Position numbers and translations under genes: made by a program | NCBI GenBank assembly: GCA_947499715.1 | Contig: CANMPL010000011.1 | Location: 1-57,780 of the forward strand | Direction of reading: 5' to 3' | DNA: 57,780 nucleotides | From: an uncultured Paracoccaceae bacterium | GTDB taxonomy: Bacteria; Pseudomonadota; Alphaproteobacteria; Rhodobacterales; Rhodobacteraceae | Shown here: positions 1 to 9,178 of the stretch, piece after piece | Layout: every line of letters begins with the position of its first letter | How positions within the stretch are numbered: the stretch's first letter is position 1 | The notes under the pieces: generated by a model | Database searches by the model: none | Told to the model about the DNA's origin: nothing | What the model saw: the letters and a program-made list of their open reading frames with translations, nothing else

Positions 1-344
1 TCTACGCAGCTCTGGAAAGATCATACTTGGCCGCGTAACTAAGACAAAACAGCCCCCGGCAAACCCGGCGCGGTTCAAATCTCTGGACAATCCGACCCAA
101 AACCGGCCAAATGAATCCTGAAGCTTGGCCGCAGGGCAGAGCTCCCGATCGTACGGTCTTACATTTGGGGGTCCGATGGCCTTGATACACAAGGTTTGGA
201 CTCAAATGGCGCGATTTTTGCATGTTTTCGGCATGCGTGGCGTGTGCATGGTAGGTGCATCCACATTTTCGCACAGATCGCACCGTTAACCGTGGTCCTT
301 TGTGCAGGGCGTGCTAAATTGCGGTTCACGACCAAGGGGGCCCT
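1..344. other. Non-coding stretch upstream of yaaA
   Basis: I see no convincing gene here. A 93-codon open frame on the minus strand (2-283) has no family resemblance, a Cys/His/Arg-rich composition typical of random GC-rich frames, and no clear ribosome-binding site. The right end, about 280-344, must hold the yaaA promoter and its G-rich ribosome-binding site. No terminator hairpin with a T-run was found. Confidence 0.6.
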
Positions 345-1139
345 ATGCTGATTACGATTTCACCCGCAAAATCGCTTGATTTTGAACCTGTTAGCGTGAT
401 GCCAACCGCGCCTGCCTTTCAGGACGACGCCGTGCGACTTGCCAAGACAATGCGGGGACAAACCTTAACGCAGCTCAAATCTCTTATGAGCCTCTCTGAC
501 GACCTCGCCCGTCTCAACCGCGACCGGTTCAAAGCCTTCGCGGATGACCCCGATCCGCAAGCCGTCAAGCCCGCCGCCTTGGCTTTTAATGGTGATACCT
601 ATCAAGGGCTTGAGGCCAAGACGCTCTCAGATGACGACATGGCATGGGCGCAGGATCACCTCTGCATCTTGTCCGGCCTTTACGGCGTGTTGCGCCCCCT
701 TGATGCGATCCAGCCCTACCGGCTTGAGATGGGCAGCCGTCTCAAAACCCGGCGCGGCCGTAACCTTTATGACTATTGGGGTAACACTATTGCTAAGGCG
801 TTGAACGCGCAGGCGAAATCCCAGAATACGGACGTCTTGGTTAACTGCGCCTCACAGGAATATTTTGGTGCTGCTGATCACAAGGCGTTAACCCTCTACG
901 TCATCACCCCGCAGTTTCTGGAAATCAAAGACGACCGCCCCCGCATGGTCAGCTTCTTTGCCAAACGCGCCCGTGGCGCGATGGCGCGTTACATAATTGA
1001 GCATCGTCTGACAGACGCCAACGATATCAAAGGCTTCACTTCAGGCGGTTATGCCTATGACGCCGATCTTTCGACGGCAGATAAGCCGGTCTTTGTCCGG
1101 GATTACCCAGCTGAAACACAACTCATTTCAAAGCTTTAA
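345..1139 (+). CDS. yaaA: YaaA family peroxide-stress protein
   Basis: 264 residues, close to the usual YaaA/DUF328 length. The N-terminus MLITISPAKSLDF, the block FNGDTYQGL (about 81-89), LSGLYGVLRPLD (109-120) and GRNLYDYWG (about 138-146) are hallmarks of the family. In E. coli YaaA is a cytoplasmic protein that lowers free intracellular iron during hydrogen peroxide stress and binds DNA. The ATG at 345 follows a G-rich stretch. The stop shares four bases (TTAA) with the stop of the convergent thiolase gene, so there is no space for an intergenic terminator. Assignment is firm at family level; the role is inferred from E. coli. Confidence 0.93.
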   Translation: MLITISPAKSLDFEPVSVMPTAPAFQDDAVRLAKTMRGQTLTQLKSLMSLSDDLARLNRDRFKAFADDPDPQAVKPAALAFNGDTYQGLEAKTLSDDDMAWAQDHLCILSGLYGVLRPLDAIQPYRLEMGSRLKTRRGRNLYDYWGNTIAKALNAQAKSQNTDVLVNCASQEYFGAADHKALTLYVITPQFLEIKDDRPRMVSFFAKRARGAMARYIIEHRLTDANDIKGFTSGGYAYDADLSTADKPVFVRDYPAETQLISKL

Positions 1140-2311
1140 ACCCGCTCAATCGCCAGTGCGATGCCTTGCCCGCCACCGATACACATGGTGATGAGGGCGC
1201 GTTTCCCACCCGTCCGTTCCAATTCATACATCGCCTTGACGGTGATGATCGCCCCTGTCGCCCCAACCGGGTGACCCAGCGCAATTGCGCCGCCATTGGG
1301 GTTCACGCGGGCGGGATCCAGGCCCAGTTCTTTGCTGACGGCAAGGGCTTGCGCGGCGAAGGCTTCGTTGCTTTCGATGAGATCGAAATCGGCAAGCGTC
1401 AGGCCGGTGCGGTCCATCAGGTTGCGCACGGCCGGCACCGGGCCGATGCCCATGACCTGCGGGCGCACGCCGGCGTGGGCATAGCCCAAGACGCGGAACT
1501 TCGGGGTCAGACCCGCCTTTGCGGCGGCCTCTGCTGTCGCCAATGTTATTGCCGCCGCCCCATCGTTGAGGCCAGAGGCGTTGCCGGCGGTGACAGAGCC
1601 GTCTTTTTCAAACACCGGGCGCAGACCGGCAAGCGTTTCTGCCGTGGTCGCCTTGGGGTGCTCATCGGTCACGAAATCCACTGTGTCGCGTTTGACGCGC
1701 ACCGGCACGGGGGTGATCTGGTCGTCAAAGTAGCCTGCTGCAATGGCCGCAGCGGCGCGGGTCTGAGACGCCAGCGCAAAGGCATCCTGATCGGCGCGGC
1801 TGATGTCATGTTCACGGCTGACGTTTTCGGCCGTGACCCCCATGTGACCCGTGCCAAAGGGACAATTCAGCGCGCCAAGCATCATGTCGCGGGTTTTGAT
1901 GTCACCCATTTTTGCGCCCCAGCGGGCATCGGACAGAATAAAGGGTGACCGCGACATGTTTTCGGACCCGCCTGCAATGGCAAAATCCGCGTCGCCCAGT
2001 TGCAAGGCCTGCACCATCGACACGATGGCCTGCACGCCGGATCCGCAAAGGCGGTTCACGTTCATGGCGGGCGTGGTGTCGGGCACGCCTGCATCCATCG
2101 CGGCGACGCGGGACAGATACATATCGCGGGGTTCGGTGTTGATCACATGGCCAAAAGCGACGTGGCCCACCTGCGCGGGATCCAGATCAGCACGGGACAG
2201 GGCGGCCCGCGCTACTACCGTGCCAAGCTCAATCGGAGACGTGCCTGCAAGGCTGCCACCAAAGGTGCCAATAGCGGTGCGCGCACCGCTGAGGATTACG
2301 ATATCGGTCAT
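1136..2311 (-). CDS. Acetyl-CoA C-acyltransferase (thiolase)
   Basis: About 391 residues from the preferred start [12 protein letters not shown]; eight upstream codons are also open but look like leader. The thiolase catalytic set is present: nucleophilic Cys89 in NRLCGSG, the His in GHPVGATGA and the second Cys in MCIGGGQG near the C-terminus. It catalyses reversible Claisen condensation or thiolysis of acyl-CoAs, either beta-oxidation or acetoacetyl-CoA formation for PHB. No phaB or fadB neighbour settles which. It converges on yaaA with a four-base overlap and diverges from the ABC transporter set at 2439. The specific subtype (PhaA, BktB or FadA-like) cannot be decided from sequence alone. 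Confidence 0.93.
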   Translation of the reverse strand: MTDIVILSGARTAIGTFGGSLAGTSPIELGTVVARAALSRADLDPAQVGHVAFGHVINTEPRDMYLSRVAAMDAGVPDTTPAMNVNRLCGSGVQAIVSMVQALQLGDADFAIAGGSENMSRSPFILSDARWGAKMGDIKTRDMMLGALNCPFGTGHMGVTAENVSREHDISRADQDAFALASQTRAAAAIAAGYFDDQITPVPVRVKRDTVDFVTDEHPKATTAETLAGLRPVFEKDGSVTAGNASGLNDGAAAITLATAEAAAKAGLTPKFRVLGYAHAGVRPQVMGIGPVPAVRNLMDRTGLTLADFDLIESNEAFAAQALAVSKELGLDPARVNPNGGAIALGHPVGATGAIITVKAMYELERTGGKRALITMCIGGGQGIALAIERV

Positions 2312-2438
2312 GGGGCCCCCTTGCTGTTGCGCCATTGTGGCGTGTGACTAAGGGCGGCACCAGTGAGACGTCCCGTCACAGGGTGGTGTCCGCTGCAACT
2401 TTGCGGTCTATGTATCGGCAAGAACCAAGGGGCTGAAG

Positions 2439-3095
2439 ATGCTGCTGCACGCGCAAGACATTCACAAGACGTTCCAGACCGCAGATGGCCCCTTTGACGT
2501 GTTGCGCGGGATCAGCCTGACGCTGGATGCGGGGCACACGCTGGCGCTGACCGGGGAAAGCGGCAGCGGCAAAAGCACGCTTTTGCATCTGGTCGGCGGG
2601 CTGGACGTGCCCGATGCGGGACAGATCCTGCTGGATGGCGTGGATATTGCCGCCCTTGATGACACGGGCCGGGCGAAGGTGCGGCGCGGTGCGGTGGGTG
2701 TGGTGTTTCAGCAGTTCAACCTGATCCCAAGCCTGCGGGTCGTTGATAACATCGCCTTTCAGGCGCGGCTTGCCGGACAATATGATGCCGCTTGGTGCGC
2801 AGAGCTGGCCGACCGGATGGGGCTAAAGCCGCAATTGCGCAAATATCCCGAACAGCTTTCGGGTGGGCAGCAGCAAAGGGTGGCGATCGCGCGCACTTTG
2901 GCGCCACGGCCCAAGCTGGTGCTGGCCGATGAGCCGACCGGTAATCTGGACGAGGCGACGGCAGAGGTTGTTCTGTCTCTGATGCTGGATCTGGTGGCCG
3001 AGACACAAGCCGGGCTGCTGATGGTGACGCATTCCGACCGGTTGGCCGGGCGGATGCAGCGGCGGTTGCATCTGGCAAAGGGGCAGGTCGCGTGA
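2439..3095 (+). CDS. ABC transporter ATP-binding protein, LolD/MacB type
   Basis: 218 residues. Walker A GESGSGKST at 39-47, Q-loop near FQQFN (about 90-94), ABC signature LSGGQQQR at 140-147 and Walker B KLVLADEP at 159-166. The short single-domain form belongs to the LolD/FtsE/MacB group, which powers extracytoplasmic lipoprotein or peptide export through FtsX-type permeases. Its stop overlaps the GTG start of the permease gene (GTGA), so the two subunits are translationally coupled. With the next two genes it resembles the Agrobacterium attE-attH layout (ATPase, permease, AttH). Substrate unknown. Confidence 0.93.
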   Translation: MLLHAQDIHKTFQTADGPFDVLRGISLTLDAGHTLALTGESGSGKSTLLHLVGGLDVPDAGQILLDGVDIAALDDTGRAKVRRGAVGVVFQQFNLIPSLRVVDNIAFQARLAGQYDAAWCAELADRMGLKPQLRKYPEQLSGGQQQRVAIARTLAPRPKLVLADEPTGNLDEATAEVVLSLMLDLVAETQAGLLMVTHSDRLAGRMQRRLHLAKGQVA

Positions 3096-5482
3096 CGGGG
3101 GCCGTTTTTGCGGCGCTGCTATCGCACTGGTGGCGGAACCCCTTGCAATTGTTCACGCTTTTGGCGGGTTTGGCGCTGGCAACGGCACTTTGGTCCGGGG
3201 TGCAGGCGGTCAATGCAGAGGCGCGCGCGTCTTATGATGCTGCCGCTGCGACGCTGGGCGAAGGGCAGTTTGATCAACTCTTGGTGGCGGATGGCGGCAC
3301 GATCCCGCAAGCAAGCTATGTGGCGTTGCGCCGTGCGGGGTGGCTGATCTCTCCGGTGGTAGAGGGGCGGTTGAATGGCGTGCGCATCGTCGGTCTGGAT
3401 CCGCTGACCGCGCCGGGTGGATTGGGCCCCGTCAACTTGGATGAAGGGGCAGAGATTGGCGCGTTTCTGGCCGCCGATGGGCAGGTCTTTGGCCCGCAAG
3501 AGGCGCTGGATGACCTGGGCGCCATTGGTCCCGCAAAGGTCATCAGCCCCGATGTGGCCCCCGGCACGGTGATTACTGATATCGGCGTCGCGCAGCGGCT
3601 TTTGGGGCAGGAAAACCAGATCAATCGCCTGCTGATCGCGCCAGAGCAGCCCCTGGTTCAGCGACCGCTGCAAGAGGTTGCGCCTAGCCTGCGTCGCCAG
3701 CCCGCGCAGGGTGGATCCGATATTGCGCGTCTGACGGATAGCTTTCATCTGAACCTGACGGCCTTTGGTCTGTTGTCCTTTGCCGTGGGGATTTTCATCG
3801 TGAACGGCGCGATTGGGCTGGCATTTGAACAGCGCCGCCCCGTCGTGCGCACCTTGCGGGCACTGGGGGTGCCACTGACGCGGCTGATCGTGCTGATGGC
3901 GGTGGAATTGGCTGTTATGGCGCTGGTGGCAGGCGCTATTGGCGTAATGCTCGGCTATGTGATCGCCTCGCTCTTGTTGCCTGATGTGGCGGCGACGCTG
4001 CGCGGGCTTTATGGCGCGGATGTTGCGGGCACCTTGCAGTTGCGCCCGGTCTGGTGGCTGTCGGGGCTGGCGATCGCGCTGGGTGGCACGGCACTGGCGG
4101 CGGGCGGGGCGTTTTGGAAACTGGCGCGGATGCCCTTATTGGCGGGTGCGGCCCCGCGCGCGCTGGCGATGGCGGCAGGACGGCGGGCGGTGTTGCAGGG
4201 CGTGCTGGCCGTGATCCTGCTCATCGCGGCGTTGTTGCTGGGGATCACGGGCACAGGGCTTTTGGCCGGTTTTGTGATGCTGGGCTGCTTGCTGATCGGG
4301 GCGGCACTGGCGCTGCCGGTGGTGCTGGACCGGGCGCTTGCGCTGTTCCAATCGCGCGCGTCAGAGGTGCGGGCGGCGTGGTTCTGGGCCGACACGCGGC
4401 AGCAATTGCCGGGCTTGTCGCTGGCGCTGATGGCGCTGCTGCTGGCGATGGCGGCCAATGTCGGCGTCTCTACGATGGTCAGCAGCTTCCGACTGACCTT
4501 CACCGGGTTTCTCGACCAGCGGCTGGCGTCAGAACTTTATGTGACCGCAAGCAACGCGTCAGAGGCGGCGACGCTGCAAACCTACCTTGTGCCCAAGGTT
4601 GATGCGGTCCTTCCGATCCAATCGGCAGAGGCCCGGATCGCCGGTTTCCCGACCGAGGTGTTCGGCGCCCGCGACCATGCGACCTACCGCGAGGGCTGGC
4701 AGTTTCTGACCGCCGCTGACGCACCCTGGGACGTGGTCACAGCGGGTCATGGGATCCTGATCAACGAACAACTGGCGCGGCGATCCGGGCTGGTGGTGGG
4801 CGACGTCGTGACGCTGTTGGGCCGCGACCTGACCGTGCAGGCCACCTATGGCGATTATGGAAATCCCATCGGGCAGGCGATCATCAATATTGCTCTGTTC
4901 GAGGCGCTGTATCCCGAGATCACGCCGCTGCGGTTCGGCCTGCGCATGGATGCCGCAGCTGTGCCTGATCTGGTTACCGCCCTTGGCAATGATCTGGGAA
5001 TATCGGCGGATCAGACGATCAATCAGGCGCGGATCAAACAATTTTCGCTCGATGTGTTTGACCGCACCTTCACCGTGACAACGGCGCTGAATGTGCTGAC
5101 ACTCGCGGTTGCCGGTTTCGCCATATTGATGAGCCTTCTGACCCTCGCCGCCATGCGCGTCCCACAGCTTGCGCCCGCCTGGGCGATGGGCATGACCCGC
5201 ACGCAATTGGGCCGGTTTGAACTGGTCCGCGCCGTGCTTTTGGCAGTGCTGACGGCGGTGGCGGCCCTGCCCTTGGGGCTGGCGCTGGCCTGGGCGCTTT
5301 TGGCCGTGGTGAACGTGGCGGCCTTTGGGTGGAAGCTGCCGATGTTTTTGTTCCCGCTGGATTATCTGCGCCTGCTGATATTCGCTTTGGTGGCCGCCGG
5401 ACTGGCGGCGCTTTGGCCCGCATGGCGGTTGTCGCGCACACCGCCCAGCGACCTGCTAAAGGTGTTTTCAAATGAACGCTAA
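3092..5482 (+). CDS. FtsX-type ABC transporter permease
   Basis: 796 residues, starting at a GTG that overlaps the ATPase stop. It has one N-terminal membrane segment (about residues 14-34), a periplasmic domain and then membrane segments near 230-380. A long multi-segment block follows at about 400-470, then a second periplasmic domain and a C-terminal FtsX-type triplet of segments (about 660-790). This is a duplicated FtsX layout (two FtsX modules in one chain), as in AttF/AttG-like or YbbP-like permeases. It should form the membrane half of the exporter with the preceding ATPase. It ends 11 bases inside the next gene, again suggesting coupling. No substrate can be read from the sequence. 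Confidence 0.9.
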   Translation: MTGAVFAALLSHWWRNPLQLFTLLAGLALATALWSGVQAVNAEARASYDAAAATLGEGQFDQLLVADGGTIPQASYVALRRAGWLISPVVEGRLNGVRIVGLDPLTAPGGLGPVNLDEGAEIGAFLAADGQVFGPQEALDDLGAIGPAKVISPDVAPGTVITDIGVAQRLLGQENQINRLLIAPEQPLVQRPLQEVAPSLRRQPAQGGSDIARLTDSFHLNLTAFGLLSFAVGIFIVNGAIGLAFEQRRPVVRTLRALGVPLTRLIVLMAVELAVMALVAGAIGVMLGYVIASLLLPDVAATLRGLYGADVAGTLQLRPVWWLSGLAIALGGTALAAGGAFWKLARMPLLAGAAPRALAMAAGRRAVLQGVLAVILLIAALLLGITGTGLLAGFVMLGCLLIGAALALPVVLDRALALFQSRASEVRAAWFWADTRQQLPGLSLALMALLLAMAANVGVSTMVSSFRLTFTGFLDQRLASELYVTASNASEAATLQTYLVPKVDAVLPIQSAEARIAGFPTEVFGARDHATYREGWQFLTAADAPWDVVTAGHGILINEQLARRSGLVVGDVVTLLGRDLTVQATYGDYGNPIGQAIINIALFEALYPEITPLRFGLRMDAAAVPDLVTALGNDLGISADQTINQARIKQFSLDVFDRTFTVTTALNVLTLAVAGFAILMSLLTLAAMRVPQLAPAWAMGMTRTQLGRFELVRAVLLAVLTAVAALPLGLALAWALLAVVNVAAFGWKLPMFLFPLDYLRLLIFALVAAGLAALWPAWRLSRTPPSDLLKVFSNER

Positions 5483-6503
5483 GATCTTGATCCTGATGGT
5501 TTTTCCGGGCCTTGCAACGGCGCAGGGCTTTGCCGGGTTGGGGACAGAGGCGGATGGTTTCAGTATTCCGCAGCCGGACCCGGTCTTTGACTTTCCCACC
5601 GATCACGGCCCGCACCCCGACTACCGGATCGAATGGTGGTATCTGACGGCCAATTTGCAAGATCCTGACGGCATGCCCTACGGGCTGCAATGGACGCTCT
5701 TCCGCTCTGCCCTCGCGCCAGAGGACGGGGTGGGCTGGACGGCACCGCAGGTCTGGATGGGCCATGCCGCGGTCACCACACCGGACGCACATTACGTGAC
5801 TGAACGGTTGGCGCGCGGCGGCATTGGGCAGGCCGGGGTGACCGCCGACCCCTTTGCCGCGTGGATTGATGATTGGCAGTTGGCAGGCACCATGGACGCC
5901 GCCCGGATGACCGCAAGCGGCCCCGACTTTGCTTATGACATGGACCTGACCGCCACCGGCCCGCTGATCTTTCACGGCGATGGTGGCTATTCGGTCAAAT
6001 CCGCCAGCGGGCAGGCCTCTTACTATTATTCGCAACCGTTCTATGAGGTCGCGGGCACGCTGATTTTGCCCGGCGGAGAGGTTGAGGTGACGGGATCGGC
6101 CTGGCTTGATCGGGAATGGTCGTCGCAGCCCTTGGCCGAGGATCAGACTGGATGGGATTGGTTCTCTCTCTCGTTTGCGGATGGCAATAAGATGATGGGC
6201 TTTTTGCTGCGGCAGGCGGATGGCAGCGCCTATTCTTCGGCCACGTGGATCGACGCGGAAAGCACGACCGCCTATGCCGATGGTGCCTTTGCGGCGGTCC
6301 CGCTGGACTGGGCAAAGGTGGCAGGTCGCGACGTGCCGATAAGCTGGCAGGTGACCCTGCCGGATCGCGGCGTGGATGTGACCGTAACGGCGATCTACAA
6401 CGACGCATGGATGGACACGTCGGTGCCTTATTGGGAAGGGCCGGTGACAGTCACAGGGTCGCACAAAGGCCAAGGCTACTTGGAGATGACGGGCTATGAG
6501 TAA
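5472..6503 (+). CDS. Secreted AttH/CrtC-like lipocalin-fold protein
   Basis: 343 residues. A short signal peptide (about 1-18, cleavage after LATAQG) precedes the family motif FPTDHGPHPDYRIEWWY (about residues 39-55), which identifies the AttH/hydroxyneurosporene-synthase-like double-lipocalin family. The block SAWLDREWSSQPL near residue 210 is also typical. In other genomes these proteins sit beside a LolD-like ATPase and an FtsX-like permease, exactly as here, and probably act in the periplasm on a hydrophobic ligand. The start lies inside the end of the permease gene and the end overlaps the next gene by eight bases. Carotenoid hydratase activity is unlikely, since no carotenoid genes are near. 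Confidence 0.88.
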   Translation: MNAKILILMVFPGLATAQGFAGLGTEADGFSIPQPDPVFDFPTDHGPHPDYRIEWWYLTANLQDPDGMPYGLQWTLFRSALAPEDGVGWTAPQVWMGHAAVTTPDAHYVTERLARGGIGQAGVTADPFAAWIDDWQLAGTMDAARMTASGPDFAYDMDLTATGPLIFHGDGGYSVKSASGQASYYYSQPFYEVAGTLILPGGEVEVTGSAWLDREWSSQPLAEDQTGWDWFSLSFADGNKMMGFLLRQADGSAYSSATWIDAESTTAYADGAFAAVPLDWAKVAGRDVPISWQVTLPDRGVDVTVTAIYNDAWMDTSVPYWEGPVTVTGSHKGQGYLEMTGYE

Positions 6504-7050
6504 CTGGTTTGAAACGCTGGATAGCATCCGGGGCCAGGTCTGGGACACGCTGGCGCAAGGGGTCGCGGATGCCGATCACCCGGCGCGTTATCCGACCTTT
6601 GCGACCCTGTCCGATGATGGTTGGCCAGAGGCGCGAACAGTGGTGTTGCGCACGGTCGAACCAAATGACAGTTTGCGGATTTACACAGATCTTCATTCGC
6701 TCAAAATCCCCAGCCTGCGGGCCACGCCAAGGGCTGCGCTGCATGTCTGGGATGCCAACCAAGCGCTGCAAATTCGGCTGCAGGCAGAGGTTGAGATTTT
6801 GAACGGCCCCGCGGTCGCCCGTGACTGGGACAGCGTGCCTGACCACAGCCGTCAAAGCTATGGCACGCAGCCCGCGCCGGGGCGACCGATTGGTGATGCG
6901 CTGGCATATACCAAAGACCCCGACCCTGCGACGTTTGCCGTATTGCTCTGCCGGATTCAGACCATTGACGCGGTGCATCTGGGTGTGGACCACCGTCGCG
7001 CGGGCTATTCACGAGATGATGATTGGGCGGGGCAATGGCTATCGCCATGA
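6496..7050 (+). CDS. Pyridoxamine 5'-phosphate oxidase family protein
   Basis: 184 residues with the FMN-binding split-barrel layout: YPTFATLSDDGWPEARTVVL (about 32-51), then a strand carrying RIYTDLHSLK, and a C-terminal WAGQWLSP. It resembles the Alr4036-like PNPOx group rather than true PdxH, since the C-terminal PdxH substrate motif is missing. It probably binds FMN and acts as an oxidoreductase or as a vitamin B6- or haem-related enzyme; the real substrate is unknown. It overlaps the AttH-like gene by eight bases and is followed by the selenophosphate synthetase fusion after a 25-base gap. Confidence 0.85.
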   Translation: MSNWFETLDSIRGQVWDTLAQGVADADHPARYPTFATLSDDGWPEARTVVLRTVEPNDSLRIYTDLHSLKIPSLRATPRAALHVWDANQALQIRLQAEVEILNGPAVARDWDSVPDHSRQSYGTQPAPGRPIGDALAYTKDPDPATFAVLLCRIQTIDAVHLGVDHRRAGYSRDDDWAGQWLSP

Positions 7051-7075
7051 TGGCGGTTTGCGGTAAGGGTCTGTG

Positions 7076-9178
7076 ATGACACCTGATTTTCCCTTCACCC
7101 GCGACCTTGTTCTGATCGGTGGCGGCCATACCCACGCGCTTGTGCTGCGCCGGTGGGGGATGCATCCGCTGGTGGGTGTGCGGGTGACAGTGATTAACCC
7201 CGGCCCAACGGCGCCCTATTCGGGGATGCTGCCGGGGTTTGTGGCGGGGCATTACAGCCGGGAAGAGTTGGACATTGATCTGGTAAAGCTCGCCCGCTTT
7301 GCTGGGGCGCGGGTGATTGATGGCGCGGTCACCGCGATAGATCCGATCTTGCGCCAAATCACGGTGCCGGGGCGGCCGCCGATTGCCTATGATGTGGCCA
7401 GTTTGGACGTTGGCATCACCTCTGCCATGCCGGATCTGCCGGGGTTCGCAGTACATGGCGTGCCAGCCAAACCCTTAGGTCGGTTCGCCACGCGGTGGAA
7501 CGCCTATCGCGCAGGGGCAGAGCCACCGCAGATCGCCGTCATCGGCGGCGGTGTGGCCGGAGCCGAACTGGCCTTGGCGATGCGCCATGCGCGCGATGAT
7601 GCGCAGGTCCATCTGATCGACCGGGGCCGGGTGCTGGACGCGCTCGGCCATACTGCGCGCCGCAAGATGATGGCCGCACTTTCGCAGGCTTCTGTCACAT
7701 TGGTAGAAAACGCAGAGGTCACGGAAGTAATTGAAAACGCATTGATTTTGTCGGATGGTCAGCGCATCCCGTCAAGTTTCACCACCGGTGCTGCCGGGGC
7801 CAAACCGCATGGCTGGATCCAAGAGATTGGCGTCGCAACCCACGATGGGTTCGTCGCCGTTGACGCCAATTTGCAATCCTCTGACCCTGCATTTTTTGCG
7901 GTCGGGGACTGCGCCCATCTGACGGCCAGCCCCCGGCCTAAAGCGGGGGTCTTTGCGGTGCGCGAAGCGCCTGTGCTTTTTGACAACCTGCGCGCGGTTT
8001 TGTCGGGCGGTGCATTGCGCCCATATCAACCTCAAAAGGACTATCTAAAGCTGATATCCTTGGGCGGAAAATCGGCCCTGGCCGAGAAATTTGGCACCGC
8101 GAAAGCGGGTCCGCTGCTGTGGCGCCTGAAGGACCATATTGACGTTAAGTTCATGCGGCAGTTCGAAAATCTCGCGCCGATGGCCCGTCCCAAGCCGCCG
8201 TTGACCCATGCGCTTGGCCTGATAGAGGCGCTTGGCCCAAAGCCGATGTGCGGCGGCTGTGGTGCAAAAGTTGGACGCGGTGCTTTGCTGGATGTTCTGG
8301 GGCCCGGCGATGATGCAGGGATTATTGAAACTGGCGGCGTGCAGCAGGTCATCAGCACTGATCATCTACGGTCGTTTTGGCAGGATCCTGTTGTGATGAC
8401 GCGGATCGCGGCGGTGCATGCTTTGGGGGACATTTGGGCGATGGGTGCGAGGCCGCAGGCGGCGACGCTGAATCTGGTTCTGCCCGCGATGTCCACTGCG
8501 CTGCAAAGCCGGACGCTGGCGGAAATTGTTGATACTGCTCAGGAGGTTATCCAAAGTGCCGGGGCGCAGATCGTAGGCGGGCATACTTCGCTGGGGGCGG
8601 AAATGACCATTGGGTTCACAGCAACCGGGATTTGTGATCACAAGCCCAAAACACTGGCCGGGGCGGTGCCGGGCGATGTGCTGATTTTGACCAAACCGCT
8701 GGGGTCGGGTGTCATCATGGCGGCAGAGATGGCGGGCGAGGTTTCCGGCGAGGTGGTCATTAAGGCATTGGAGCATATGCAAAAAACTCAGGGTGAGGCT
8801 GCGCGGATCTTGCATCAGGCAAGGGCGATGACGGATGTGACGGGCTTTGGTCTTGCGGGGCATTTGAATGGGATTTGCGACGCATCTGGGGTTGGTGCAA
8901 AGCTATTTGCGGCAGATATTCCGATGATGGATGGGGCTGCGGCACTTTCAGAAAATGGCGTAAAATCATCGCTTTACGCTGATAATGTTGCGGGTGCGGG
9001 TGTTGTTTCCGGCCCTGCGCCGGATCTGTTGTTTGATCCGCAAAGCGCGGGCGGCTTACTGGCAGCGATGCCCGCGGATAAGGCGCAACAGGCGTTGCAG
9101 GCCTTGCAACAGGCGGGTTATCCGGCTGGTATTATTGGTGAAATCACTGACGGACCGATTGTGATCACAATTTCATAA
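7076..9178 (+). CDS. selD: NADH dehydrogenase-like / selenide, water dikinase fusion
   Basis: 700 residues from ATG 7076; a GTG directly before it is also in frame. The N-terminal half (about 1-370) is a pyridine-nucleotide-disulfide oxidoreductase with FAD motif LIGGGHTHALVL and second Rossmann motif VIGGGVAGAE. The C-terminal half (about 378-700) is SelD. Catalytic Cys395 and Lys398 lie in CGGCGAKVG, corresponding to Cys17 and Lys20 of E. coli SelD, so the active-site residue is Cys, not Sec. SelD makes selenophosphate from selenide and ATP. The fused oxidoreductase may supply reduced selenium. The downstream partner mnmH is convergent with a 14-base overlap at the stops. Confidence 0.93.
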   Translation: MTPDFPFTRDLVLIGGGHTHALVLRRWGMHPLVGVRVTVINPGPTAPYSGMLPGFVAGHYSREELDIDLVKLARFAGARVIDGAVTAIDPILRQITVPGRPPIAYDVASLDVGITSAMPDLPGFAVHGVPAKPLGRFATRWNAYRAGAEPPQIAVIGGGVAGAELALAMRHARDDAQVHLIDRGRVLDALGHTARRKMMAALSQASVTLVENAEVTEVIENALILSDGQRIPSSFTTGAAGAKPHGWIQEIGVATHDGFVAVDANLQSSDPAFFAVGDCAHLTASPRPKAGVFAVREAPVLFDNLRAVLSGGALRPYQPQKDYLKLISLGGKSALAEKFGTAKAGPLLWRLKDHIDVKFMRQFENLAPMARPKPPLTHALGLIEALGPKPMCGGCGAKVGRGALLDVLGPGDDAGIIETGGVQQVISTDHLRSFWQDPVVMTRIAAVHALGDIWAMGARPQAATLNLVLPAMSTALQSRTLAEIVDTAQEVIQSAGAQIVGGHTSLGAEMTIGFTATGICDHKPKTLAGAVPGDVLILTKPLGSGVIMAAEMAGEVSGEVVIKALEHMQKTQGEAARILHQARAMTDVTGFGLAGHLNGICDASGVGAKLFAADIPMMDGAAALSENGVKSSLYADNVAGAGVVSGPAPDLLFDPQSAGGLLAAMPADKAQQALQALQQAGYPAGIIGEITDGPIVITIS

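Noticed and set aside
2-283. 93-codon minus-strand frame at the window start
   Set aside because: No family resemblance, odd composition and no convincing ribosome-binding site; likely chance in GC-rich DNA.
5070-6548. 492-codon frame antisense to the permease and AttH-like genes
   Set aside because: Arg/His/Pro-rich shadow of strongly supported plus-strand genes.
8246-8275. Selenocysteine in the SelD active site
   Set aside because: The codon is TGT, an ordinary Cys codon, and there is no in-frame TGA in the gene.
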